Shown here: piece by piece, positions 29,772-37,582 of the stretch
How the letters are laid out: each line of letters begins with the position of its first letter
Numbering within the stretch: the first letter of the stretch is position 1
Origin: Azohydromonas aeria
Lineage (GTDB): Bacteria; Pseudomonadota; Gammaproteobacteria; Burkholderiales; Burkholderiaceae_C
Direction: 5' to 3'
Assembly (NCBI RefSeq): GCF_009760915.1
Contig: NZ_VIDQ01000043.1
Location: forward strand, 1-59,321
DNA length: 59,321 nucleotides
The notes under the pieces: model-generated
The model's input: only the letters and a program-made list of their open reading frames with translations
Database searches by the model: none
Told to the model about the DNA's origin: nothing
Translations under genes and position numbers: made by a program

Positions 29772-30149
29772 TCAAAGGTCGGGCAGCAGCCGTTCCACGG
29801 TCTCGATCAGGCGCTGCGGGCTGAAGGGCTTGACCATGTAGGCGTTGGCGCCGGCGGCGATGCCGTCCTGGATGTCGTTGGCCTGCGCGCGCGCCGACAG
29901 CAGCACGATGCGCGTGGCCGCCAGCGCAGGCATCTCGCGCAGCTGCCGGCACACCTGCAGCCCGTTGAGCTCGCCGGGCATCATCACGTCGAGCAGCACC
30001 AGGTCGGGACGGATGTCCGCGGCCAGCTTCAGCGCCGAGGCGCCGTCGCCGGCCTCGTGCAGCGCCATGCGGTCCTCGAACACGTCCAGCGACCAGCTCA
30101 GCAGCTTGCGCAGGTCGGGCTGGTCATCAACGATGAGCACTTGTTTCAT
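29772..30149 (-). CDS. Stand-alone receiver-domain response regulator
   Basis: The product is 125 residues, a complete receiver with VDDQ, D54 (LLDVMMPGELNG), Ser in LLSARA and Lys in VKPFS. The start at 30149 is the first codon of the conserved fold. It is the first gene of the unit regulator, binding protein, kinase (spacings 49 and 31 bp). No output domain is present, so it must act by protein contact or as a phosphate shuttle. Confidence 0.9.
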   Translation of the reverse strand: MKQVLIVDDQPDLRKLLSWSLDVFEDRMALHEAGDGASALKLAADIRPDLVLLDVMMPGELNGLQVCRQLREMPALAATRIVLLSARAQANDIQDGIAAGANAYMVKPFSPQRLIETVERLLPDL

Positions 30150-30309
30150 GGGGCCGTGGTCCGGATGCTTGTCGAAGGTATGGGGGGATTGGAGTGCAGG
30201 CGTCGCGCCGGCTCCAGGCACCGCAACGGCTTGGGCCTGGATGGCGTGAACAAATAATTGGCACTTCGGGCGAATTTGCGTTGAGGGCCTGTGCTCGCCG
30301 CCACCGTCG

Positions 30310-31257
30310 TCATACCGCGGCGCGCTCCGGGCGCGGCGCGGGCTCGTCGTTGGCGCAGGCCGGGCGCTGCAGCGTCACGCGCACCGTATTGCCGTTGCCC
30401 AGGTACTCCATGGCGTCGAAGCAGCCCATGCGCGCCATGGCGATGCCGCGGCCATGCGGATCGAAGGCCCGCTCGGGCGAGAGGTCGAGGTAGGGCTGCC
30501 AGTCGAAGCCCGCGCCCTGGTCCTGCACCGTCAGCGTCAGCGCCGCGGGCGTGCGCGCGAGCTGCACCGTGACGCGGCGCTGCGACCAGGCGGCATCGGC
30601 CAGGCGCCGCGCGATCTCGTCGTGCCAGCGGCCTTCGAGCAGCAGCTCGGTCTTCTCGGCATAGCCGATGCCCAGGTTGCCGTGCTCCACGGCGTTGATG
30701 AGCAGCTCGTGCAGGCCGAGCACGACGCGCGCCGGGTTCGGGCAGGCCAGCGCCAGCGCCTGCGCCAGCTCGCGCGCCTCTTCGAGCGTGCGGCAGTGGA
30801 AGGTGCCCTCGCCGAGCATGTGCAGCGCCTGGCCGGCGTTGCGCACGGCGGCCTGCACCTGCTCGGTCTCGCGCCGCTGCGTGATGGCGGCCTGCAGCAC
30901 CGCCATAACCAGCGGCAGCTGCAGCGGCTTGGTCAGGTAGTAGTAGGCGCCGGCCTGCAGGCCCACGCGCACCATGTCGGTGTCGGCCACCGAGGACTCG
31001 ATGATCACGGGCAGGCCGCACAGCGCGGGGTCGCCCTTGATGCGGCGCAGCAGCTCGATGCCGTCCAGGTCGGGCAGCTGGCGGTCGAGCAGCACCGCCT
31101 CGAAGCCGGCGCCGGCGCGCGGCGGCTGCGCCTGCAACTGGCGCCAGCCCTCGGCAGCGGTTGCGGCCTCGACCACCTCGTAGCCGCAGCCGCGCAGCGC
31201 CAGCTGCAGCAGGTCGCGGACGAAGGGGTCGTCCTCGATGAGCAGGATGCGGGTCAT
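30310..31257 (-). CDS. Receiver plus RsbW-type HATPase (REC-HATPase_c_2)
   Basis: The product is 315 residues. The receiver is about 1-120 with IEDD, D58 (VLLDRQLPDLDG) and Lys in LTKPL. A linker helix leads to an HATPase of the anti-sigma/serine-kinase type about 155-305 with ELLINAVEHGN (N-box), DQGAGFDW and GRGIAMAR. There is no HisKA helix, so it is not a histidine kinase; proteins of this shape phosphorylate or sequester partners such as anti-sigma antagonists. Its ATG overlaps the HD-GYP gene stop by 4 bp. No STAS-domain partner is visible in the window. Confidence 0.9.
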   Translation of the reverse strand: MTRILLIEDDPFVRDLLQLALRGCGYEVVEAATAAEGWRQLQAQPPRAGAGFEAVLLDRQLPDLDGIELLRRIKGDPALCGLPVIIESSVADTDMVRVGLQAGAYYYLTKPLQLPLVMAVLQAAITQRRETEQVQAAVRNAGQALHMLGEGTFHCRTLEEARELAQALALACPNPARVVLGLHELLINAVEHGNLGIGYAEKTELLLEGRWHDEIARRLADAAWSQRRVTVQLARTPAALTLTVQDQGAGFDWQPYLDLSPERAFDPHGRGIAMARMGCFDAMEYLGNGNTVRVTLQRPACANDEPAPRPERAAV

Positions 31258-32255
31258 GAACCGGCCCTGGCCCGTGCCGCGGCCTCGGAACGCGCCTTGA
31301 TGTCGAGGATGCGCGGCAGGATCGACTCGAACAGGTCCACCAGGCGCGGCTCCAGGTGCGTGCCGGCGGCGCCGCGCAGCGTGGCGATGGCGGCCTCCAC
31401 CGGCCAGGCCTGGCGGTAGGGGCGCTTCATGGTCAGCGCGTCGAACACGTCGGCCACGGCCACGATGCGGGCGGCCTCGGGGATGGCGCGGCCGGCCAGC
31501 GCGTCGGGATAGCCGGTGCCGTCCCACTTCTCGTGGTGGTGCAGCGCGATGACGGCGGCGAGCTGGAACACCGGCGAGTCGTGCTGCACGAGCATGTCGT
31601 GGCCGAGGCGGCAGTGGGTCTTCATCGTCTCCCACTCGTCGGCGTCGAGCTTGAGCGGCTTGAGCAGGATCGAGTCGGGCACGCCCAGCTCGCCGATGTC
31701 GTGCAGCGCCGCGGCCAGCTCCAGCACCGCGCTGCGCTCGGCGTCCCAGCCCGCGGCCTCGGCCAGCGCGGCGGCGTAGGCGCCCATGCGCTGCGGATGG
31801 CGGCCGGCCTTGTCGTCGCGGAAATGGCTGGCCTTGCCCAGCATCAGCAGCGCCTCGCGGTAGGCCGCCTCGTAGGTGCCGTGATCGGGCTGCGCCAGGC
31901 GGCGGCGCACGCACGCCAGCAGCTCCGCCGGCTGCGCGGGCTTGAACAGGCAGCCCTCGACGCCCTCGAACGCGGCGGCCTCGTCGCCCAGGCGCGAGCG
32001 CTGCGCCAGGAACACGACGGGCACGCCGGCAGTGCTCACGTCGGCCTTGAGCGCGCGGCACACGGCGAAGCCGTCGAGGTCGGGCAGGTCGATCTCCAGC
32101 AGCACCAGGGCCGGGCGGTGCTTGCGCACCGCGGCGACGGCGTCGCGGCCGTTCCAGGCAAAGGCCAGGCGGTATTCGGCGCCCAGCACCTGGGCCATGC
32201 CGGCCAGGTCCTCGGGATGGCTGTCGACGATGAGAATGGTGGAAGCGGAGGTCAT
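31254..32255 (-). CDS. Pseudo-receiver HD-GYP c-di-GMP phosphodiesterase
   Basis: The product is 333 residues. The first 120 form a receiver-like domain whose acceptor is Glu54 (VLLEIDLPDLDG) and whose acidic pair is reduced to DS, so normal phosphorylation is not expected. The HD-GYP domain (about 130-325) has the catalytic H185-D186, KTHCRLGHDML, HHHEKWDGTGYP (GYP at 248-250) and VADVFDALT, all intact. It should hydrolyse c-di-GMP. It is the first gene of the minus-strand signalling run and overlaps the REC-HATPase gene. Confidence 0.92.
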   Translation of the reverse strand: MTSASTILIVDSHPEDLAGMAQVLGAEYRLAFAWNGRDAVAAVRKHRPALVLLEIDLPDLDGFAVCRALKADVSTAGVPVVFLAQRSRLGDEAAAFEGVEGCLFKPAQPAELLACVRRRLAQPDHGTYEAAYREALLMLGKASHFRDDKAGRHPQRMGAYAAALAEAAGWDAERSAVLELAAALHDIGELGVPDSILLKPLKLDADEWETMKTHCRLGHDMLVQHDSPVFQLAAVIALHHHEKWDGTGYPDALAGRAIPEAARIVAVADVFDALTMKRPYRQAWPVEAAIATLRGAAGTHLEPRLVDLFESILPRILDIKARSEAAARARAGS

Positions 32256-32509
32256 GCTCGGGATTCGTACTGCGAAAAACCTTGGACGCCACTGTCCGCC
32301 ACCGAGCCCGCGCATCTGTTATCGGAGTGTCAAAGTGACCAGGACTTACCCCCCGCCGCTGTGGACAAGTCTGTGGGGCGGCTGCGTGCGGCGCGGCCAA
32401 GTGCCTGATCCGCCATGGTTGCGCCGTCATTGCCCAAAAAACAGGCAAATCCGTGCCGCCGGCCCGTGGCGGCTACGCTGGGGCATCTGAAGGCGGCCCG
32501 GGAGACGGC

Positions 32510-33172
32510 ATGGCGGCAGGAGCGGACGAAGGCGTGGCAAGTTCCGCCGGGATCGAGGTCCCGGAAGCGGCGCTGGCGCGGGCCCGGGCGCTGGCCGGCG
32601 CCGGGACGCGCCGCGTGCTGGGCATCGTGGGGCCGCCGGGCGCGGGCAAGTCCACGTTGGCGCAGGCCCTGGCCGACGCGCTGCCCGGCCGGGCGCAGGT
32701 GGTGCCGATGGATGGGTTCCACCTCGCGCAGGCGGCGCTGGAGCAACTGGGCCGTGCCGGCCGCAAGGGCGCGCCCGACACCTTCGACAGCGCCGGCTTC
32801 GTGGCACTGCTGCGGCGGCTGCGGTCACCGGCCGAAGGCGAGACGGTGTGGGCACCGTCCTTCCGGCGCGAGATCGAGGAGCCGGTGGCCGGCGCCATCG
32901 CGGTGCCGCCGGCGCTGCCGCTGGTCATCACTGAGGGCAACTACCTGCTGCTGGAGCAACCGCACTGGCGTGACGTGGCCGGCCTGCTGGACGAGTGCTG
33001 GTACCTCGACGGCGACGACGCCGCGCGCGTGGCACGCCTGCTGCGCCGGCACGTGGCGCACGGCCGCAGCCCGGAGGCAGCCGCGCAGTGGGTGCGGGAC
33101 ACCGACGAGCCCAACGCGCGGTTGATCGCGGCGACACGCCAGCGCTCGACATGGTCGTTGTGCTGGCCTTGA
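32510..33172 (+). CDS. P-loop nucleoside/sugar kinase family protein (uridine kinase/PanK-like)
   Basis: The product is 220 residues from an ATG at 32510 with GGGAG in front. The Walker A motif is GPPGAGKST, followed by MDGFH (typical of the phosphoribulokinase/uridine kinase group) and an ITEGNYLLL strand before the lid. Family members phosphorylate small alcohols or nucleosides; the substrate is unknown. The last dozen residues look wrong. The usual ATR-x-RAD-x-VV ending reads RQRSTWSLCWP, while the next frame gives DMVVVLAL and stays open to 33237. A one-base loss near 33149 is likely, leaving the protein with a changed C-terminus but probably still working. Confidence 0.8.
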   Translation: MAAGADEGVASSAGIEVPEAALARARALAGAGTRRVLGIVGPPGAGKSTLAQALADALPGRAQVVPMDGFHLAQAALEQLGRAGRKGAPDTFDSAGFVALLRRLRSPAEGETVWAPSFRREIEEPVAGAIAVPPALPLVITEGNYLLLEQPHWRDVAGLLDECWYLDGDDAARVARLLRRHVAHGRSPEAAAQWVRDTDEPNARLIAATRQRSTWSLCWP

Positions 33173-33442
33173 AGGCTGCGGCCGTCGGGCTGATCCAGGT
33201 ACTCCAACTCTGTAAAACAACATACGCGATGCGCTGACAAACATCGAATCCCGATAACGAAACACCTTCTCTGTCCTGCCTGAACCCCACGACTCCCTCC
33301 AACAGGAAGGCATCCACATCAAGAGTGCTCCCCGCAACGCAGCCCAACGGCACGGACGGCGCACGAACCTGCGCGTATGTTGTATTGATTCGCTGTCAAC
33401 GTCGCGTCGGTCCCCGATGAGCCGGAAGCGCAGCCACCGGGT
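33173..33442. other. Gene-free stretch, lower GC
   Basis: There are 270 bp between the kinase gene and the LysR gene stop. Base composition is visibly more AT-rich than the flanks. Apart from the possible frameshifted tail of the kinase (to 33237), no gene, repeat or clear terminator was seen. Confidence 0.5.
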
Positions 33443-34354
33443 TCAGGCTGCCGCCGGGGCCTGTGTCGCAGTCAGGGCCGACAGCGCCTCCAGCGCCACG
33501 CGCACGCGCGCCGGCAGCAGCCGGCCACCCGGGTGCACGACGCTGACCGGCATGGGAGGCGGGCGGCAGCCGGGCAGCACCTCGACCAGCTCGCCGCGCG
33601 CCAGCGCCGCGGCGGCCATGTAGTCCGGCACCTGGCACAGCCCCAGGCCCAGCCGCGCCGCTTCGACCATGGCTTCGCCGTCGTTGATGCGCGCCGCGAC
33701 GTTGGGCGGCGGCAGGTCCACGGCCCGGCCGTCCTCCACGAACTGCCACGGCCGCTGCCGGCCGCTGCTGGGCATGCGAAAGGCGATGGCGGCGTGCGCG
33801 CCCAGCGCCGCGACCCCGTCCGGCGTGCCGCGCGCGGCCAGGTACGCCGGGCTGGCGCACAGCAGCAGCGTCTGCGTGTCGATGCGGCGCGCCACCAGCG
33901 AGGAATCGTCGAGCCGGCCCACGCGCACCGCCAGGTCGATGCCTTCCTGCACCAGGTCGGCGAAGCCGTCCTGCAGCCGCAGGTCCAGCCGCAGCGCGGG
34001 GTAGCGGTGCATCAGTTGCGCGAGCACCGGCATCAGCCGGTGCTTGCCCCACCAGACCGGCGCATCCACGCGCAGCAGGCCCGACGGCTCCAGCCGCGTG
34101 CCGGCGGCCTGGGCGCGCAGCTCCTCCACCTCGGCCAGCAGCCGCTGGCAGTGCGCGTAGAGCCGCTCGCCGTCGGGCGTGAGCGTGACCTGGCGCGTGC
34201 TGCGGTGAAACAGCCGCACGCCCAGCTCGCCTTCCAGCCGCGCCACCGCCTTGGCCACGCCCGACGGCACGCTGCCGAGCGAGCGCGCCGCCGCGGCAAA
34301 GCTGCCGTGGCGCGCGGTTTCCGCGAAGGCGACGTACTGCTGCAGTCCGTGCAT
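33443..34354 (-). CDS. LysR-family transcriptional regulator
   Basis: The product is 303 residues. The N-terminal winged helix-turn-helix (1-60) has the family pattern FAAAARSLGSVPSGVAKAVARLE written over helices 2-3, and the C-terminal co-inducer domain (about 90-290) is complete. The ATG at 34354 follows CGGAGG. It is divergent from a cupin gene across a 144-bp intergenic region, the classic LysR arrangement, so it probably controls that gene and itself. The co-inducer is unknown. Confidence 0.92.
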   Translation of the reverse strand: MHGLQQYVAFAETARHGSFAAAARSLGSVPSGVAKAVARLEGELGVRLFHRSTRQVTLTPDGERLYAHCQRLLAEVEELRAQAAGTRLEPSGLLRVDAPVWWGKHRLMPVLAQLMHRYPALRLDLRLQDGFADLVQEGIDLAVRVGRLDDSSLVARRIDTQTLLLCASPAYLAARGTPDGVAALGAHAAIAFRMPSSGRQRPWQFVEDGRAVDLPPPNVAARINDGEAMVEAARLGLGLCQVPDYMAAAALARGELVEVLPGCRPPPMPVSVVHPGGRLLPARVRVALEALSALTATQAPAAA

Positions 34355-34498
34355 GGAACGACCTCCGGTCGAGGACAAAACGTCCTCGCTGTTGTGCCCC
34401 GGCAGCGGCTTCCGCGGCAAGGGGGGCAGCGCCACACTGCCGACCGTCCGAGGCGCCGCGGACACAGCCCATCGATGCCCCCTCCCCAGGAGACCACC

Positions 34499-34900
34499 AT
34501 GACTGCCGCTCACACCGCCTTCACCCCCGTCCTGGCCCAGCCCAGGCCGCAGTCCGCCGGCCTGCCCGGCATCGCCCACGCCACCTGGGCCGGCCGCGAC
34601 GACGGGCTGGAGCAGCTCTCGGTGTGGCGCCAGTCGCTGGCGCCGGGCGCGGCCACGCCGCCGCACGGGCATGACTGCGACGAGGTCGTGTTCTGCCTGG
34701 CCGGCCACGGCGAGGCCCACGTGGACGGCGGCGTGTTCAGCTTCGGCCCGGACAGCACGGTGCTGCTGCCGCGCGGCAGCGTGCACCAGATCCTCAACAC
34801 CGGCGATGCGGCGCTGGAACTGCTGGCCGTGTTCGCCGCCACGCCGGTGCAGACGCGGCTGCCGGACGGCCAGGCCATCGCGCTGCCCTGGCGCAGCTGA
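34499..34900 (+). CDS. Single-domain cupin protein
   Basis: The product is 133 residues from an ATG at 34499 preceded by AGGAGACC. The conserved cupin motif 1 is visible (PPHGHDCDEVVFCLAGHGEA: two His and a Glu as metal ligands), with motif 2 as LPRGSVHQILNTG supplying a third His. It is probably a small metal-binding enzyme or sensor. The divergent LysR gene suggests substrate-induced expression. Confidence 0.85.
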   Translation: MTAAHTAFTPVLAQPRPQSAGLPGIAHATWAGRDDGLEQLSVWRQSLAPGAATPPHGHDCDEVVFCLAGHGEAHVDGGVFSFGPDSTVLLPRGSVHQILNTGDAALELLAVFAATPVQTRLPDGQAIALPWRS

Positions 34901-35050
34901 AAGGGGCCCGGATCTCCCTCGGGATTTGCACCCGTCGTTGCGCGGCGCCGACGCCGTGCCGGCGCCGCGGACCGAGAATCCGGCCCCCTGGTTTTCGTCC
35001 CGCCCGCCGCCCCGTGCTGGGGCGGGACCCTGCACGAAAGGAGCGCAGTG

Positions 35051-35263
35051 ATGCGCAAGCGGCTGGCACTGGTGCTCCTGGCACCGGAATGTTCGTCCTG
35101 GCAGTCGGGCGCGACGGACACCGCGGACGCCGCGCTGCCGGCGTGGCCCGGCATGCCGTCCGTTTTCGCGCCCTGGACAGGCGTCCATGCGTTCGCGGAA
35201 GCCTGGCTGGGACTGCTGACGGCGTGGATGACCTGGATGCTGCCCCCGCGTACCGGGGACTAA
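35051..35263 (+). CDS. Small hypothetical protein
   Basis: The product is 70 residues. The ATG at 35051 is well placed behind AAAGGAG, which is the main reason to believe the gene. The start (MRKRLALVLLAP) resembles a short signal or membrane segment and a second hydrophobic stretch rich in Trp lies near the end. No family is recognised. Confidence 0.45.
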   Translation: MRKRLALVLLAPECSSWQSGATDTADAALPAWPGMPSVFAPWTGVHAFAEAWLGLLTAWMTWMLPPRTGD

Positions 35264-35368
35264 CCCGTAGAAAAGCGGACTCCTTGACGCGGCTCCAGGG
35301 CAATCCCGGTGCGGCCGGGCATCGTGCTTGCGTTGCCGATGGCGTCTTACTTGTCGCGCACCGTGATC

Positions 35369-35665
35369 ATGCATTCCACCCTTGAGCCGGCCCCTGGCCA
35401 CGCCGTTTCTCCCGCCTGCCTGGAGCTGCGCCGCCGCCTGGGCAACCTGGCGGTCCGCAAGACACCGGCCGACCCGACGGCGCGCGCCATCCGCATCGGC
35501 ATCGAGGACGAGCAGGGCGCGCTGCTCGACGTGATCGAGACCACGCGCCTGGTCGAGGCCGTGAAGGTGTTCGAAGTCCTGGGCGAGCTGGGCTGGACGC
35601 CGCGTGCCGGCCACCGCCGCGGCAGCGACGGGCGCCCGCTCACGCGCAGCTACCGGCTGCGCTGA
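35369..35665 (+). CDS. Small hypothetical protein
   Basis: The product is 98 residues if the ATG at 35369 is used; a start at 35309 or 35339 would add up to 20 residues, and no site decides. It is mixed charged/hydrophobic with a C-terminal basic tail (HRRGSDGRPLTRSYRLR) and no membrane segment. No family is recognised. It is convergent with the next gene with a 22-bp gap. Confidence 0.5.
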   Translation: MHSTLEPAPGHAVSPACLELRRRLGNLAVRKTPADPTARAIRIGIEDEQGALLDVIETTRLVEAVKVFEVLGELGWTPRAGHRRGSDGRPLTRSYRLR

Positions 35666-35687
35666 GCCTCGCGCGGCGCGTGCCGGC

Positions 35688-36377
35688 TCAGGCCGCCGGT
35701 GCCGCCTGCCCGTCCAGCAGCGGGCACAGCTCCCAGCTGCGCAGGCCCTGCGCCGCGGGCTGGAAGGTCAGCTCGATGCGCACCTCGCCCACGCGCTCCA
35801 GCAGCCGCTCCTCGCCGATGCCGTGGCCCAGCGCCAGCATCGCGATCACCGAGCCGGGATTGCCCCGGTCGTCCGGCGTCACCGCCTGCCAGGGCACGAA
35901 GGCCTGGATGTCGAAGCGCCCCGCATGCGCCGCGCTGGGCGTGGCGGTGAAACGGATGTCGCCCAGCTTCACGCCCTTGCCGCCCACTTCCACCTCGGAA
36001 ACCTCGATGACTTCGGGCGGCATTGGCGGGCGGAAGGCGCGCACGTTGAGTCCCGCGGGCAACGCCGGAGCGGCGGCCACCAGCTCGCGCACGGCGGCCG
36101 CGCCCGCGCCGTTGCCGTCGCAGGTGACGAGGATCTCCAGCCGGCTGCCCGGCGGCGGCGAAACAGGGTTGAACTCCACGCCCAGCTCGCGGTGGTAGGC
36201 CTGCGCCGCCTTGCCCAGCACCGGCGCCAGGTCGTAGAGCCGCTGCGTGGCCTGGTCGCGGGCGGCGGGGTTCTCCAGGGCCTGCGCCGTGGCCAGCAGT
36301 TCCTTCGCCTGGCCCTGCACCACGGTCCAGAACCTCGCGGCCCTGGCCCTGGCCATCGCTCCACCCTTGCTGCTCAT
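35688..36377 (-). CDS. Hypothetical cytoplasmic protein
   Basis: The product is 229 residues from an ATG at 36377 behind AGGAGAG. The N-terminal third is helical (QAKELLATAQALENP); the rest alternates strands and short helices and includes a LEILVTCDGNG segment that could bind a ligand. There is no signal peptide or transmembrane segment. The family is not recognised; the fold suggests a small-molecule or protein-binding role only. It is downstream of alanine racemase on the same strand (65-bp gap) and may be its last operon member. Confidence 0.65.
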   Translation of the reverse strand: MSSKGGAMARARAARFWTVVQGQAKELLATAQALENPAARDQATQRLYDLAPVLGKAAQAYHRELGVEFNPVSPPPGSRLEILVTCDGNGAGAAAVRELVAAAPALPAGLNVRAFRPPMPPEVIEVSEVEVGGKGVKLGDIRFTATPSAAHAGRFDIQAFVPWQAVTPDDRGNPGSVIAMLALGHGIGEERLLERVGEVRIELTFQPAAQGLRSWELCPLLDGQAAPAA

Positions 36378-36442
36378 CGCGCGCTCTCCTGCATTGCGGG
36401 GATTGAAAAGCCGCGCAGGATACCCGGCGTCCCGGCGCCGGG

Positions 36443-37582
36443 TCAGGCCGTGGCGGGTGCCTCCAGGTAACGCCGCGCATAGCGCGCGCCCAGGCTGGTC
36501 AGGATCTCGTAGCCGATGGTGCCGGCCCGCGCCGCCACGGCGTCCACGTCCTGGTGCTTGCCGATCAGCTCCACCAGCGTGCCCGGCCGCAGCGCGCCTT
36601 CGGGCAGCGCGCTGGCGTCGAGCGTGATGGTGTCCATGGACACGCGCCCGGCCAGCGGCAGCAGCGTGCCGTCGAACCAGGCCGCGCCGCGGTTGCACAA
36701 CGACCGCAGCCAGCCGTCGGCATAGCCCACCGACACCGTGGCGATGCGCGAGGGCTGCGCGCTGCGCCAGGCGAAGCCATAGCCCACCGGCGCGCCGGCC
36801 TCGATCTCACGGCACTGGATCACCCGGGCCTGCAGGCTCACCACCGGGCGCATCGGGTTGGGCATGCCCGCCTGCGGCGCCAGCCCGTAGAGCGCCGCGC
36901 CCGGGCGCACCAAGTCGAAATGAAAGTCTTCGCCCAGGAAGATGGCCGAGGAGTTGGCGAAGCTCGCCGGGGCCGGCGGCAGCAGGCGCCGCGCGGCGCG
37001 GAAGCGTTCCAGCTGCTCGCGGTTGGCCGGGTGTCCGGGATCGTCGGCGCAGGCCAGGTGGCTCATCACGCCCGCGACGCGGATGCCGGCCAGCGCCCGC
37101 GGGTCCGCCGCCAGCGCGCGCAGCTCCGTGGGCGACAGGCCCAGCCGCGCCATGCCGCTGTCCACCTGCACGAAGGCGGGCAGCTCGCGGTCCAGCCGCC
37201 GCGCCAGCGCGCTCCAGGCGTCGACCTGCGCGCGGCCGTTGAGCACGGGCTGGATGCCGCGGGCCGCGAACTCGGCTTCCGCCCCCGGCGTCGGCCCATG
37301 CAGCACGGTCAGCGTGGCCGACGCGGGCAGCAGCGGCTTCAGGGCCAGCGCCTCGTCGAGGTGCGCGACGAAGAAGCGGCGGCAGCCCGCCGCGGCCAGC
37401 GCCGGCGCCACGCGCGCCGCGCCCAGGCCGTAGGCGTCGGCCTTGAGCACCGCGGCGCACGCCGCCTTGCCGACGGCGGCCTGCAGGCTGCGCCAGTTCT
37501 CGGCGATGGCGCCCAGGTCGATGCTCAGCAGCGCGCCGGCGCTGCCGGGCGGGAAGCCCGCGGCGGTGGCGGTGCCGCTCAT
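36443..37582 (-). CDS. dadX: Alanine racemase, catabolic (DadX/Alr)
   Basis: The product is 379 residues. The PLP-binding Lys is K47 in AVLKADAYGLG; the opposite catalytic Tyr is Y287 in VGYADGW; residues MSHLACAD and GRVSMDTITLD (motifs of the C-terminal domain) are present. It interconverts L- and D-alanine with PLP in the cytoplasm. Its start overlaps the stop of the alanine/glycine symporter gene by 4 bp (ATGA), and DadA lies further upstream on the same strand. The context is alanine catabolism, where the racemase feeds D-alanine to DadA. Whether a separate biosynthetic alr exists is unknown. Confidence 0.95.
   Translation of the reverse strand: MSGTATAAGFPPGSAGALLSIDLGAIAENWRSLQAAVGKAACAAVLKADAYGLGAARVAPALAAAGCRRFFVAHLDEALALKPLLPASATLTVLHGPTPGAEAEFAARGIQPVLNGRAQVDAWSALARRLDRELPAFVQVDSGMARLGLSPTELRALAADPRALAGIRVAGVMSHLACADDPGHPANREQLERFRAARRLLPPAPASFANSSAIFLGEDFHFDLVRPGAALYGLAPQAGMPNPMRPVVSLQARVIQCREIEAGAPVGYGFAWRSAQPSRIATVSVGYADGWLRSLCNRGAAWFDGTLLPLAGRVSMDTITLDASALPEGALRPGTLVELIGKHQDVDAVAARAGTIGYEILTSLGARYARRYLEAPATA

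Noticed and set aside
30240..30275. TTGGCAC followed by TTTGCG, looking like a sigma-54 promoter on the plus strand
   Set aside because: Spacing between the GG and GC elements is wrong and no plus-strand gene follows.
33173..33237. Separate small gene after the P-loop kinase
   Set aside because: The open frame is better explained as the frameshifted tail of the kinase.
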